The notes beneath the pieces are model-generated. The model searched no databases. It was not told the DNA's origin and saw only the letters and a program-made list of their open reading frames with translations. The position numbers and the translations under genes were made by a program. This document shows, in pieces, positions 8,831 to 18,124 of a stretch of DNA of 64,000 nucleotides. The DNA comes from an uncultured Sinobacteraceae bacterium. Lineage in GTDB: Bacteria; Pseudomonadota; Gammaproteobacteria; Nevskiales; Nevskiaceae. How positions within the stretch are numbered: position 1 is the stretch's first letter; every line of letters begins with the position of its first letter. The stretch covers positions 1 to 64,000 of the forward strand of contig CAIJRD010000001.1 in NCBI GenBank assembly GCA_903822975.1, given 5' to 3'.

Positions 8831-9952
8831 GTGCAGAAAGATCCAGGCGCGACGCAGGGCAAGCCTTCGCTTTGGTCGGCTATCACGCTCGTCACCGACT
8901 ATTTCGCCTGGCCACTGCGGACCTCGCACTACGTCGAGCTGGTGAATCCACTCTGGGCCAGCCATTCCCTGCAGGCGCGCGTCGAAAAGGTTTGGGATGA
9001 GACCAAGGACGCCCGCACCCTCACGCTGCGTCCCGGTGTGAATTGGCGCGGTCATCGCGCCGGCCAGCACGCGCGTCTGGGTCTGCCGATCGCAGGCATG
9101 CATTACACGCGCACCTACACGATCTCGTCGGCCCCGGAGCGCGACGATCGCTGCATTACCATCACCGTCAAGGCGGTGGCCGGCGGCCGCATGTCGCATC
9201 ACCTGGTGCGCAATGTGAAGCCGGGCGACTACCTGCCGCTGGGCTTGCCGCAGGGCGAGTTCTACCTGCCGGATGCGCAGCCGGTGAAGCCGCTTTTCAT
9301 CACGGCGGGCAGCGGCATCACACCGGCGATGAGCATGCTGCGTGGACTGATTGCGCAGCAGCGCCTCCCCGACACCGCGCACATCCATTACGCACCGCAC
9401 GAATTCGACGTGATCTTCGGCGTCGAACTGCGCGCGATGGCGGCTGCGCATCCGCGCTACCAGCTGCGGCTGCAGCTCACGCGCGAACTGGGCGCGGCGC
9501 ATGCGGCGGCGCGGCATTTTTCGCCGGCACAGCTCGAGGTCTTGTGCCCGGACTGGCGCGAACGCGAGGTCTATGCCTGCGGTCCGCAATCCCTGCTCGA
9601 AGCAGTCGAGCTGCACTGGCAACAGGCAGGCCTGTCGCGGCGGCTGCACGTCGAGCGCTTCCGCGCCGCATATGCCGAAGCACCCGCGGATGCTGTCGGC
9701 GGCATGGTGCGATTCGGCAAGAGCAAGGTCGAAGCCCTGGCCGATCACCGGACACCGCTGCTGCGCGTGGCCGAAGACGCGGGCATGAATCCGCCGCACG
9801 GTTGTCGCATGGGCATCTGCCACACCTGCAATACCCGGCTGCTCGGTGGGTGCGTGCGCGACCTGCGCAGCGGCAAGCTGCTCAACGAGGTCGGCGCCAT
9901 TGTTCAGACCTGCGTCTGCGCCGCGGCGGGCGATTGCGAACTGGATCTTTAA
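8831..9952 (+). CDS. ferredoxin reductase fused to 2Fe-2S ferredoxin, desaturase electron donor
   Basis: A 373-residue flavoprotein that passes electrons from NAD(P)H through FAD to a C-terminal plant-type 2Fe-2S cluster. The FAD motif RTYTISSAPE lies near residue 98, the nucleotide motif GSGITPAMSMLRGL near 159 and YACGPQSLLEA near 248. Cluster ligands are Cys325, Cys330, Cys333 and Cys361. It starts with GTG after AAGGAG. A membrane desaturase begins 14 nt downstream, the arrangement of the Pseudomonas DesB desaturase and its reductase, so it probably feeds that enzyme. Confidence 0.92.
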   Translation: MQKDPGATQGKPSLWSAITLVTDYFAWPLRTSHYVELVNPLWASHSLQARVEKVWDETKDARTLTLRPGVNWRGHRAGQHARLGLPIAGMHYTRTYTISSAPERDDRCITITVKAVAGGRMSHHLVRNVKPGDYLPLGLPQGEFYLPDAQPVKPLFITAGSGITPAMSMLRGLIAQQRLPDTAHIHYAPHEFDVIFGVELRAMAAAHPRYQLRLQLTRELGAAHAAARHFSPAQLEVLCPDWREREVYACGPQSLLEAVELHWQQAGLSRRLHVERFRAAYAEAPADAVGGMVRFGKSKVEALADHRTPLLRVAEDAGMNPPHGCRMGICHTCNTRLLGGCVRDLRSGKLLNEVGAIVQTCVCAAAGDCELDL

Positions 9953-9966
9953 CAGGAGCACGAATC

Positions 9967-11148
9967 ATGAACAGCACCGGCATGCCCGTGGATCTCAGCG
10001 CTGCACAGATCGAAGAATTCGGACACGAAATGGACGCCATTCGGGACGAGGTGTTCGACAGCCGCGGCGAGCGCGACCGCCGTTACATCCTCATGGTGAT
10101 CCGCACGCAGCGCACACTCGCAGTGGTCGGCCGATTCGTCATCTACGCCGGCCTGTTTTTCGTGCCGGCCTGGGGCCACGCGCTGGCGACGTGGACCATT
10201 GCGCTGTCGATCATGGGTCTGGGCACCGCGATGCTCGGCATCGCGAAGATTCTCGAGAACATGGAGATCGCCCACAACGTGATGCACGCGCAGTGGGACT
10301 GGATGAAGGATTCCAACATCCAGTCGAATACCTGGGAGTGGGACACGATGGGCCCATCGGATCGATGGATGCATTCGCACAATGTCGTGCATCACACCTG
10401 GACCAATGTGCTCGGCAAAGACCTCGATGTCGGCTACGGCATCATGCGCGTTACGCCGATGCAGAAGTGGCATCCGGCCTATCTGTTTCAGCCGATTACC
10501 TTCCTGCTGCTGATGCTGTTCTTCGAAGAGGGAGTGGCGCTGCACGAGCAGGCGATCGACGATCATCTGAAGGGCAGGAAGACGCTGAAGGAAATCATGC
10601 CGGTGATGAAGCACATCGGGCGCAAGGTCTGGCGCCAGATGGTGAAGGACTACATCGCCTGGCCGGCAGCGGCCGCGCTGGTTGCGATTCCGATTTCGTT
10701 CGCGGTGGCCTGGTCGCCGTTGGCGGTGTTCGGCATGGTCGCTGCGGCCAATGCCATCGCCAACATCATGCGCAACATCTGGACGTTCACGATCATCTTC
10801 TGCGGACATTTCCCGGCCGGCGCCTACAACTTCACTGCGGCGCAGGTCGATGGCGAGACGCGCGCGCGCTGGTACCTGCGGCAGCTGCTGAGTTCATGCA
10901 ATATCGAAGGCGGAAAACTATTTCATATCCTGTCGGGCAATCTCTCGCACCAGATCGAGCATCACCTGTTCCCGGACATGTGCAGCAACCGCTATCCCGA
11001 GATTGCGCCGCGCGTGCGCGCACTCGCCGCGCGCTACGGCCTGCCGTACAACTCGGCGTCGCTGACGCGCCAGTTCGGCACGACCTGGCTGAAGAATCTG
11101 CGCCTCGCGTTTCCCGGAGGCGAGTGGCTGGACCCCGCACGATCCTAG
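9967..11148 (+). CDS. membrane fatty-acid (acyl-CoA/acyl-lipid) desaturase, DesB-like
   Basis: This 393-residue diiron desaturase inserts a double bond into an acyl chain in the inner membrane. All three histidine boxes are present: HNVMH (103-107), HSHNVVHH (136-143) and HQIEHH (328-333). Hydrophobic segments lie near residues 52-95 and 235-275. The ATG at 9967 follows AGGAG; the much longer frame upstream only overlaps the reductase gene. Pairing with the upstream ferredoxin reductase supports an oxygen-dependent delta-9 type activity acting on exogenous or existing acyl chains, as in P. aeruginosa DesB. Confidence 0.92.
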   Translation: MNSTGMPVDLSAAQIEEFGHEMDAIRDEVFDSRGERDRRYILMVIRTQRTLAVVGRFVIYAGLFFVPAWGHALATWTIALSIMGLGTAMLGIAKILENMEIAHNVMHAQWDWMKDSNIQSNTWEWDTMGPSDRWMHSHNVVHHTWTNVLGKDLDVGYGIMRVTPMQKWHPAYLFQPITFLLLMLFFEEGVALHEQAIDDHLKGRKTLKEIMPVMKHIGRKVWRQMVKDYIAWPAAAALVAIPISFAVAWSPLAVFGMVAAANAIANIMRNIWTFTIIFCGHFPAGAYNFTAAQVDGETRARWYLRQLLSSCNIEGGKLFHILSGNLSHQIEHHLFPDMCSNRYPEIAPRVRALAARYGLPYNSASLTRQFGTTWLKNLRLAFPGGEWLDPARS

Positions 11149-11509
11149 CGACTGCGAGTTGATCGCCCCAATCGAGAAATGTGGAACGTGTTCTTAGCGT
11201 TCGTGTGATCGACGGTGATCGACGATGCACGACTGCGCGCGACGCAACCGTCGCGGCTGTGGCTGAATTCAAAAGCGTCGCCGCTCGCAGCGATTCCTCA
11301 CGCCTCCGGCTTTTCGAATCGCGCCGAGGCACGCGGGTGTTAGCGCGCATGCGCGGCCAATGGCCCGCCGCGGCATTGCGTTCGTCGGCCACACCTTGAG
11401 CCCCGGCGCTGCAAGTGCGCCGCCACACAGCCCTGCAGATTTAGCCGTAGCGGGGAGCACCCGATCAGGCAGAATTCCTTGGGTCGTTCGATCGTGCAGC
11501 CGAGGCAAA
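11149..11509. other. intergenic stretch, no gene seen
   Basis: About 360 bp follow the desaturase. I see no conserved frame, strong hairpin or repeat. The start of the DUF2256 gene at 11510 has only a weak purine-rich leader. Confidence 0.5.
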
Positions 11510-11668
11510 GTGACGCATCGCAAACCTCATCTTCCGCAGAAGCTTTGTCCGATCTGCCTGCGGCCCTTCGTCTGGCGAAAAAAGTGGGCGCTTGTGTGGG
11601 ACGAGGTTCGCTTCTGCTCCGACGCCTGCCGCGCGCGACGTCGCATCGCTCAATTACCGCCCCGCTGA
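11510..11668 (+). CDS. DUF2256 small zinc-ribbon protein
   Basis: This 52-residue protein matches DUF2256 throughout, with [10 protein letters not shown], then [19 protein letters not shown] and a final Cys. The four cysteines (CPIC...CSDAC) form a probable zinc ribbon. GTG at 11510 was chosen because the family starts at this TH-R-K-P motif; about 50 in-frame residues further upstream resemble nothing. The gene ends just before the photolyase-like start at 11670, and DUF2256 genes usually accompany that family. Molecular role unknown. Confidence 0.85.
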   Translation: MTHRKPHLPQKLCPICLRPFVWRKKWALVWDEVRFCSDACRARRRIAQLPPR

Positions 11669-11669
11669 A

Positions 11670-12404
11670 ATGCCTGTTCGAAACTTAGTGGTCGTGTTGG
11701 GCGATCAGCTCGACGAAGATTCCGCCGCGTTCGATGGCTTCGATCGCGCCCGGGATCTGATCTGGATGTGCGAAGCGCCGGCGGAATCCAAATACGTCTG
11801 GAACCATCGCGCACGGATTGCACTCTTCCTCAGCGCGATGCGCCACTTTCGCGCCACGCTCGAAGCACGCGGCTGGCGCGTGGACTATCGCGCAACCGGC
11901 ACGCATCCTTATGCGAGTCTGGCTGACGCACTCGTCGCCACCATCGCCGAACAAAAGCCGCAGCAATTGATCTGGGTTGAGGCTGGCGAATGGCGGCTCG
12001 CACGCGACCTCGAACGCGTTGCTGCCGCGGCCGCACTGCCGTTCGAGGTGCGCGCGGATCGACACTTCCTATGCACGCTCGACGACTTCGCGTTGTGGAT
12101 GAATCGACGTCAGCAGCCGCGGCTCGAACATTTCTATCGCTGGATGCGGCAACGATCCGACGTGCTGATGACCGCAGACGGCACGCCGGAAGGCGGCCAG
12201 TGGAATTTCGATCACGACAACCGCGAGCGCTTCGGCGCCCAGGGTCCGGGCTTCGTGCCGGCGACGCTGATGGACCTTTCGTTCAAACGGCCCGATGCAG
12301 TTGTTGCTCTCACACCTGATACACAGCCTACGGGACTAAGGAGGCTGATGGTTTGTTGTCTCGCGCGACCGGTTCGTCATTCGCTTCCTTTCAGGAAAGC
12401 CTAG
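11670..12404 (+). pseudogene. truncated cryptochrome/photolyase-related protein
   Basis: The first 200 or so residues match the N-terminal domain of the deoxyribodipyrimidine photolyase-related (DPRP) family: VRNLVVVLGDQLDEDSAAF at the start, ESKYVWNHRARIALFLSAM near 40 and GGQWNFDHDNRERF near 178. Homology stops around 12270. The last 40 residues are unrelated, and the whole FAD-binding C-terminal domain (full proteins are about 500 residues) is missing. The frame then meets the end of an AT-richer convergent gene. This looks like truncation at the edge of the accessory region; activity is very unlikely. Confidence 0.8.
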
Positions 12405-13195
12405 TTGACCTCAAACGTTACCGGAACCTCGATAACGAATGAGTCACCCTGAATGTCCGATGGCACCGCTGGGAAGCGGCCAATTCGCTTGAACACTTCA
12501 CGGCTCTCGGTATCAAGAATTAACTCGTCAGATTTTTCCACCACAGAAACATCCAATATGGTTCCGTCGCGGCGGAACTTGACTCGTACGCGTGATGAGC
12601 CGGTCGCCCTGTGCTTCGTGATGCTCAATGGGTACTGAATTTTGCTCTGGATTAGCTTTTGAATTGATTGATAGTACGTCTCCTTCAAGACCAGTCGAAT
12701 TTGAAATTCCATCGCGCATGCTTCGCCGCCACAGATGGCGGGCTTGAACCTGGTTTTGAAAATGATCGAGCCAATGGATCGCGTAGCGTCTGCACTTGGC
12801 GTCTTCAAGACATCTAGCTTTTGGACATCGCCTTTCGCGTCGACATACGTGATCGCGCTAAAGTGTCCGTCGACTCCGGACAAAAGGGCTGTTTGCCTGA
12901 TTGGATCCGTGATGGATCTGATCCCGCCAAAAGGATATGGCGGCTCGTCTGTCTCAGGTAGGTTTTCGTATTCTGAGCGCAGGGCGCTCTTCTGCCCTTC
13001 CGTTAAATCATCAAACGTTTTGTCTTCCGGCAAATCACCCTCAACGGCGACGTTTGTATAGGTCGGGATTACAACCGGCGGCGGCGTTGGAGCAGCTACT
13101 TCGGCTGCAGGGAGCGAGCCGTCACCCGTCTCCAGTGCATTTGAATTGAAGGTAGCACTAAGAAGCAAAACGCCGAGTAGGAAGTACGATTGCAT
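12401..13195 (-). CDS. secreted protein with two TonB C-terminal-like domains
   Basis: A 264-residue protein with a signal peptide (residues 1-21) and a Pro-rich spacer. Two similar domains follow: residues about 90-165 (DGHFSAITYVDAKGDVQKLDV...FKTRFKPA) and 172-264 (GSSRVRVKFRRDGTILDVSV...FPAVPSD). Both carry the beta-strand pattern of TonB/energy-transducer C-terminal domains. Unlike TonB there is no N-terminal membrane anchor, so it is probably soluble in the periplasm. Base composition is more AT-rich than the genes to the left. No operon partner is visible and the function is unknown. Confidence 0.7.
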   Translation of the reverse strand: MQSYFLLGVLLLSATFNSNALETGDGSLPAAEVAAPTPPPVVIPTYTNVAVEGDLPEDKTFDDLTEGQKSALRSEYENLPETDEPPYPFGGIRSITDPIRQTALLSGVDGHFSAITYVDAKGDVQKLDVLKTPSADATRSIGSIIFKTRFKPAICGGEACAMEFQIRLVLKETYYQSIQKLIQSKIQYPLSITKHRATGSSRVRVKFRRDGTILDVSVVEKSDELILDTESREVFKRIGRFPAVPSDIQGDSFVIEVPVTFEVN

Positions 13196-13290
13196 TCAGT
13201 AGAAATCTCTCAACTGTTATTACAAATGCGTTTTTACTTTTATTTAGCATCTGCAAGTGCTGGGAATGACTTGAACAGCCCAGTCAAATA

Positions 13291-13316
13291 GGCCCACTTC
13301 GGCGGGCTTTTTCTTC
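13291..13316 (+). terminator. hairpin with T-run
   Basis: A GCCC/GGGC hairpin (GCCCACTTCGGCGGGC) is followed by TTTTTCTT on the plus strand. No intact plus-strand gene precedes it except the truncated photolyase, so it may be imported sequence or a displaced terminator. Confidence 0.5.
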
Positions 13317-13400
13317 AGGCCGTAAGCTCGTTTGAACTGCCAATGGTGAATTAGTGATGCCGGGGGCTAAACGTCGCGAACGAAACGGCCAGCGTGTCTC

Positions 13401-13491
13401 CGTGACCAAACGGATTTCCATAAACCCCACGTCCTGTGGGCTTCCTGGCGACATTGCCGACATTGTCTCGGCAGAATGGACTGAGTGGTGG
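13401..13491. repeat. repeat X, left copy (candidate island boundary)
   Basis: This 91-bp segment closely matches 42988-43079, the sequence directly at the 3' end of the tRNA at 43074-43150. Both share CGTGACCAAACGG at one end, a CCCAC...GTGGG hairpin, and GGACTGAGTGGTGG at the other. Similarity ends exactly where tRNA sequence begins in the right copy. Direct repeats of this kind often bound integrated islands. The rest of 13196-14062 holds the terminator, repeats Z and Y, and no convincing gene. Confidence 0.75.
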
Positions 13492-13680
13492 TGAATGTAG
13501 TCTGCACCGAACCCGTCTCAAGGTAAATTCGCTGGTAACAGCGAAATTCAGCGTGGTTGACCTCCCTGCGCCCTCAGATTCAGAAATACTCTCGTGAATG
13601 TGGACACTTGGGGATGAATTACCTACTCATCCAAACAGCGAATTGTCAGCAGGCTATCAGCGAAATGAATTTAAAGGATC
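13492..13680. repeat. repeat Z, copy 1
   Basis: About 190 bp shared with 17398-17600 at high identity, including CAGAAATA...CTCGTGAATG, GGACACTTGGGGATGAATTA and CAGCAGGCTATCAGCGAAAT. It contains a small hairpin CGCTG-GTAA-CAGCG, with a GNRA-like tetraloop in RNA. No gene is apparent; it resembles an extragenic repeat. Confidence 0.8.
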
Positions 13681-13683
13681 AGG

Positions 13684-13837
13684 GTGAAAGCGTGCTCTTC
13701 GAAGTGACCCAGAACATGCGAGCTCTGCGGACCCGAGCAGACATCGCTGGGGCTCCCATCAAGCTTGCGTTTTCTCTTCCATCGCCTGGATCAGTATTCG
13801 GTGCAGTTGTGGTCTCACCTTGCATGCACGGTCGCAG
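13684..13837. repeat. repeat Y, left copy
   Basis: About 154 bp closely matching 42829-42978. Shared landmarks are CTTCGAAGTGACCCAGAAC, CATCGCTGGGGCTC and GTGGTCTCACCTTGCATGCA. A frame through it is open in both copies, but the amino-acid pattern is not protein-like, so I treat it as non-coding. Confidence 0.75.
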
Positions 13838-14062
13838 GCCAAATCGCTGCAAAGTTGAAATTGCGCGTCGAAGCACCTTTCCTTTACATACATTCGTTAC
13901 CCCTTTTTTGCACGTACTCGATCAACGCTCTAAGATAAAAGCGCTACAAAAAGACGCCGTAATAGAAGATTGACTAGGCGCTGATGCATGCGACCAAGAT
14001 TCAAATTGGTACGAACGAAGTCGCATCGATTCTAACGACCGTTAGCTGTTCGGGGAGATGTC

Positions 14063-16294
14063 ATGATTGATTTAAAGTCGCGCGGGCTTCGAAGCCTAGC
14101 GCTAGGCCTGATCTGCGCCATTGTCTGTCAACAGGCTCATGCTTCGAGTCCCGCTCTTGGCTCTCCAAAGGTTGCGACCTTTCAGGTCAACGCGCCCAAT
14201 GAGCAAACGGACTACATAGGCGCGTCCGTTGCTTCAGACGCCGCTGGCAACTTGACGGTTGTGTGGGCTGAAAGTGCAACCGATGTTGATGGCGATGGCC
14301 TCGAGATTATCTACGCACGCCGATTTGCCGTAGATGGCCACCCACTGACACCACAATTCTTGGTGCATAGCGAGCCAGGCGGCTATTTCCATAGCCCAGC
14401 GGTGGCCGTGAGCCGGCAGAGCGGCGACTTTGTCGTCTCGTGGACTGGAAACGTTGAGTTTGCCGTCTCCAATACCTACGTCCGACTGTTCGACCACAAC
14501 GGCAATCCGAAGGGCCCAGAAATCCAGGTTAGTACCGCTGACGAATTCTCGAGGAACAGCTTCGTCGCAATGAATCGGTCTGGGAACTTTGTAGTCGGTT
14601 GGACGACGCAAGCAAATGGGCAAGGCCAGGCTCCGTTTCACGCATACCTTGCTGGATTCAATTCGCAGGGCCAGCCGATTGGGTCGACTGTACGCTTAGC
14701 TGCGATGTATCCAGACGGTTCCCCAGAGATCGGGGGCGTCGGCATCGCAGACGACGGACATTTCATGGCGAACTTCACGCGACTCGACGAGCGATACAGC
14801 GGTCTCGAGTATTTGAACTGCTTCGATGCGCAGGGCACTGCCTTGGGCGGAGATGTCCTGGCCAGTCAGGCAGCTAACAACTCGATCAATTTTTATTCTG
14901 TCGCCGCACAAGGGAGCGATGGAACGATTGCATTGGCCACAGAGGCAGGGCGACCTAATTCCGCCAATAACAATTCCTTCCGCAACATTTATATGAAGAT
15001 CTTTGACGAATCCTGCCAGGCGAAAGGCACGGAGACCTTGGCGACGCCCGACGACGGGCTCGCATCGCAAGTGCCGCCAAAAACGATCACGGTAGATAGC
15101 GAGACTGGCCAGATCGTGCTCGGATGGCAGGCCAACTATGGTGACGCACAAACCGGATTCGCGCGCCTTCTTTCTATCTCGGGGTTCCCCCTCGTCGACC
15201 CCATTAAACTGTATTACACAACCAAACAACCATATGTCGACTCGATTGCAGCCACATTCGACGGACAAGGCAATCCCTGGGTCGCCTTCGGACGATTCGT
15301 TGATTCCACGGTGTTCGACGATATATTTGCCGCTAGCTACTACGGAGCCCCAAGCTCGATTGGGCCGATCATTGGACTGTCGTCATCGACACTGGAATTC
15401 GGCGTACAGCGAACAGGCACGATGAGTGCAGTTCGTTCCGTGAGTGTGACGAACAGAGGTACGACACCACTAACGCTCAAGTCTCCAAGTTTGACCGGCG
15501 CTGGGAGCAGTGCATTCTTGATTAGCAGCAACGGCTGCCAAGCCAGTATTTTGCCTGGACAGCCGTGTCTGATTTCGATCGCTTTCCGACCTTCACTGGT
15601 TGGACCGGTAGCAGCGACGCTGTTAATCCCGTCCAATGCGCCAACCAGTCCAAGTAGCGTTTCGCTAACCGGATCCGGGGCACCCTTGCCGACCCTCAGC
15701 CTTCAGGCACAACCGCTATCGCTCATCGTCGGCGCCCCGACGAGCTTAAGCTGGTCGACACAAAATACGTCTGCGTGTGTTGCGTCGGGTGACTGGTCGG
15801 GAAGCGAGGCACTTAACGGTTCAGCCACAATCATCGAGAGCGTGGCCGGCACCTATCACTTCACACTCACGTGTAGCGGGCCGGGAGGCAGCGTTGCGCA
15901 GACTGCGGCTGTCTCTTGGAAACTCCCTACGGTTAGCTTTGCCAGCAGCGCTGAACAGACTGCGCGAAACCCGAGCCTGTCGGGACAGACCTCAACGAAC
16001 ATTGTGGTTCAGCTGTCCGATTCAGTTCCTTCTGATGTCACGGTTCCGCTGACGTACAGCGGTACCGAACCGGCTTCGCGCTATTCAGTAAGCCCAAGTT
16101 CGACCGTCGTAATCCCTGCGCATACGACCTCAGTCAGCGTCAATGTCAAAACGACGTTCCCGGAATACCTGCAGTGCGACAAGACCGTGATACTCAAGCT
16201 CGGTGCACCGCAAGGTGCCACGCTAGGCGGCGTTACTGCGAACACCCTCACGGTTCATAACTACAGCCCAGTGCTTTCGTGCGCCGGTCAATAA
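14063..16294 (+). CDS. large secreted protein with ASH/choice-of-anchor D and Ig-like domains
   Basis: A 743-residue exported protein. A signal peptide ends at AHA (about residue 27) after GGGGAG and an ATG. Residues 35-430 contain repeated beta-strand units with motifs such as SGDFVVSWTGN, SGNFVVGWTTQ and TGQIVLGWQAN, suggesting a beta-propeller. About 437-535 is an ASH/choice-of-anchor D domain (TLEFGVQRTGTMSAVRSVSV, then LSITFRP-like LISIAFRP). About 545-620 is Ig/PKD-like with paired Cys; 625-735 resembles a Calx-beta domain. No C-terminal sorting signal is evident. Probably a surface or extracellular binding protein; ligand unknown. It has no operon partner. Confidence 0.75.
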   Translation: MIDLKSRGLRSLALGLICAIVCQQAHASSPALGSPKVATFQVNAPNEQTDYIGASVASDAAGNLTVVWAESATDVDGDGLEIIYARRFAVDGHPLTPQFLVHSEPGGYFHSPAVAVSRQSGDFVVSWTGNVEFAVSNTYVRLFDHNGNPKGPEIQVSTADEFSRNSFVAMNRSGNFVVGWTTQANGQGQAPFHAYLAGFNSQGQPIGSTVRLAAMYPDGSPEIGGVGIADDGHFMANFTRLDERYSGLEYLNCFDAQGTALGGDVLASQAANNSINFYSVAAQGSDGTIALATEAGRPNSANNNSFRNIYMKIFDESCQAKGTETLATPDDGLASQVPPKTITVDSETGQIVLGWQANYGDAQTGFARLLSISGFPLVDPIKLYYTTKQPYVDSIAATFDGQGNPWVAFGRFVDSTVFDDIFAASYYGAPSSIGPIIGLSSSTLEFGVQRTGTMSAVRSVSVTNRGTTPLTLKSPSLTGAGSSAFLISSNGCQASILPGQPCLISIAFRPSLVGPVAATLLIPSNAPTSPSSVSLTGSGAPLPTLSLQAQPLSLIVGAPTSLSWSTQNTSACVASGDWSGSEALNGSATIIESVAGTYHFTLTCSGPGGSVAQTAAVSWKLPTVSFASSAEQTARNPSLSGQTSTNIVVQLSDSVPSDVTVPLTYSGTEPASRYSVSPSSTVVIPAHTTSVSVNVKTTFPEYLQCDKTVILKLGAPQGATLGGVTANTLTVHNYSPVLSCAGQ

Positions 16295-16442
16295 GCGAAC
16301 GGTCGATGCCTATTTCGCATTGGCTGAACCCTGAGGCGTTACCGATGCATCGAATATCAGATTTGTGAGGGGGAGCGTGACATGAAGATCGTCATGCCTG
16401 TCGTCACGACATTTTGTGCAATCAACGTGGGCTAAGACCAAC

Positions 16443-17276
16443 ATGCCGCGTCGCCAACGCATCTCAGGTATTGAAGGAGCTATTAAGGCCTTTTCTGTTT
16501 TGCCTTGGTGGTTCAGCTTGGTGCTGGCCGTCTTAACCTGGGTACTGTGCCATCGTCTTGCGCAACTCGAACCTGTGCCAGCTAAGGACATCGGCCAACT
16601 CGGCGTTTCCGTCAAGGTCACGATGCTCAAGACTGCAGGCATGATTCTGCAGTACGTCGCACCACTCGTGTTGGTGCTCGCGGCGCTGTGTTCGATGTTG
16701 GCGATGCGTCGTCGATCAAAGCTGCTAGTTGAAGCAGAGGCCCGCACAGGAAGTGCACCACTGCGAAACATGACCTGGCGAGAGTTCGAGCAATTGGTTG
16801 GCGCGTACTTCGAGCGCCTGGGCTACTCGGTTAGCTTCACGGCTGACGGCGCGGATGGCGGCGTCGATGTGGTCGCCCGGATGGGCTCGGAGACGTTCCT
16901 CATTCAATGCAAACAGTGGCGGGCAACGCAGGTTGGCGTCGGAGTGGTCCGTGAACTCTATGGCTTGATGGCGGCACGCGGCGCAACGGGCGGCTATGTG
17001 GTCTCAATTGGGCCTTTCACTTCCGACGCTGAGGACTTCGCCGATGGCCGAAACATCAATTTGGTCGACGCCAATTCCTTGCTTAGTACGTTAAATACTC
17101 GCTCACCGGCGTCAACTCGCCCGGCCCCACCTCGTCTCACAACTACGATACCGACATGCCCAAAGTGCGGTACCACGATGATTCGTCGAATTGCCAAGCA
17201 GGGCGCCAATCGCGGTCGAGCCTTTTACGGCTGCACCAATTATCCACAGTGCCGCGCCACCTTACCGGCCCACTGA
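16443..17276 (+). CDS. membrane-anchored Mrr-like restriction endonuclease with zinc ribbon
   Basis: This 277-residue protein has two membrane helices (about 20-38 and 66-88) and an Mrr-type PD-(D/E)xK nuclease domain. Glu115 lies in WREFEQLVGAYFERLGY, Asp142 in GGVDVVAR, and QCK is at 155-157. A C-terminal topoisomerase-like zinc ribbon carries Cys239, 242, 264 and 270. All expected catalytic residues are present. ATG 16443 is preferred over a GTG 27 nt upstream because family members begin close to the first helix. It stands alone. Possible roles are restriction of modified DNA or housekeeping; membrane anchoring places the nuclease at the inner face. Confidence 0.85.
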   Translation: MPRRQRISGIEGAIKAFSVLPWWFSLVLAVLTWVLCHRLAQLEPVPAKDIGQLGVSVKVTMLKTAGMILQYVAPLVLVLAALCSMLAMRRRSKLLVEAEARTGSAPLRNMTWREFEQLVGAYFERLGYSVSFTADGADGGVDVVARMGSETFLIQCKQWRATQVGVGVVRELYGLMAARGATGGYVVSIGPFTSDAEDFADGRNINLVDANSLLSTLNTRSPASTRPAPPRLTTTIPTCPKCGTTMIRRIAKQGANRGRAFYGCTNYPQCRATLPAH

Positions 17277-17397
17277 GTCAAGTGATTAAAACGGGCAGTT
17301 GCTTTCACCGAATCAGATTGATTCGTCAAGTTGGCCGATTAAGTGTCGCGGTCTGGGTCCTCGAGTAGCACCGATCATTTCTAATAGACCGGTGTTG

Positions 17398-17600
17398 GTG
17401 GTGTGTGTAGTCCGCACCGAACCCGTATCTAGGTAAATTCGCTGGTAACAGCGAAATTAACAGCGAAATTCGGCGTTCTTGACCCCCCTACCCCCTCGGA
17501 TTCAGAAATATTCTCGTGAATGTGGACACTTGGGGATGAATTACCTACTCATCCGAACAGCGAATTATCAGCAGGCTATCAGCGAAATGAATTAAGGGAT
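17398..17600. repeat. repeat Z, copy 2
   Basis: Matches 13492-13680 along its length, with an extra AACAGCGAAATT duplication near 17460. The X and Y segments that flank copy 1 are absent here, so Z is a separate unit. Confidence 0.8.
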
Positions 17601-17800
17601 CAGAGACAGGAATAGATCGAAAGCCAGATTGCCCAAGGATCGCCGGAATTCGCTGGCCCCACTCCTGCTGCACCTCGATGCCAAACGAGCGTCACCAGTT
17701 CCCGTACTAAATCCACCAGGCGCAGGATCGGCGCGCCGTCAGGACGTGGCATGAGCACTCTCGACTGACCCGAAGTCCTGAACTTCTGACCTGCCGCCAT

Positions 17801-17955
17801 TGATTGCGCTGCTCGGAGCACTTGCCGCATCGATCGATCAGAAACATGGGGCCAGGCCTTGTAAGTTCATTAACTGAATAGCGATCACGTTATTCCACGA
17901 CCGCATGCTCGGTGGCAGATGATCTGGCCTGCTCTGATTTAAGTGATTGCTCACA
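17801..17955. repeat. repeat D, copy 1
   Basis: About 150 bp imperfectly repeated at 20132-20285 in the same orientation. Shared blocks include GCGATCACGTTATTCCA, GTGGCAGATGATC and GCCGCATCGAT. The two copies bracket the TetR/SDR gene pair. Confidence 0.75.
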
Positions 17956-18124
17956 CAAGCAGTGCCTCAGTGGGATCATCGAGGTCCAGGCTCGTATCTA
18001 TAACCCTGCCGGCATCGGGCTAGGTAATTTCCGGCACGCGCGAGCGGCTGTCTTGTCCGAGCCTACAGGGCCGCGTGGCAGCACCAAAGCAAGCCGCTTG
18101 ATCCAACTTTCACGCCATCCAGCT

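Larger units (their letters stand above)
17277..18124. other. repeat-rich gene-free region
   Basis: This 848-bp stretch holds repeat Z copy 2 (17398-17600) and repeat D copy 1 (17801-17955). A minus-strand frame at 17600-17830 gives 76 residues that I cannot assign; it may be a fragment. I see nothing gene-like in 17956-18124. Confidence 0.6.

Noticed and set aside
8777-9961. 394-codon minus-strand frame
   Set aside because: Antisense shadow of the ferredoxin-reductase gene, whose cofactor and cluster motifs are clear.
13557-13973. 138-codon plus-strand frame
   Set aside because: It runs through repeats Z and Y, has no ribosome-binding site and no protein-like pattern; the related segment at 42.8 kb is frameshifted relative to it.
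14063-17276. Toxin or defence operon made of the large secreted protein and the Mrr nuclease
   Set aside because: They are 148 bp apart, with no coupling and opposite localisation signals; nothing links them beyond adjacency.
17600-17830. 76-codon minus-strand frame
   Set aside because: Might be a fragment of a regulator, but I could not match it to a family with confidence, and it overlaps the edge of repeat D.
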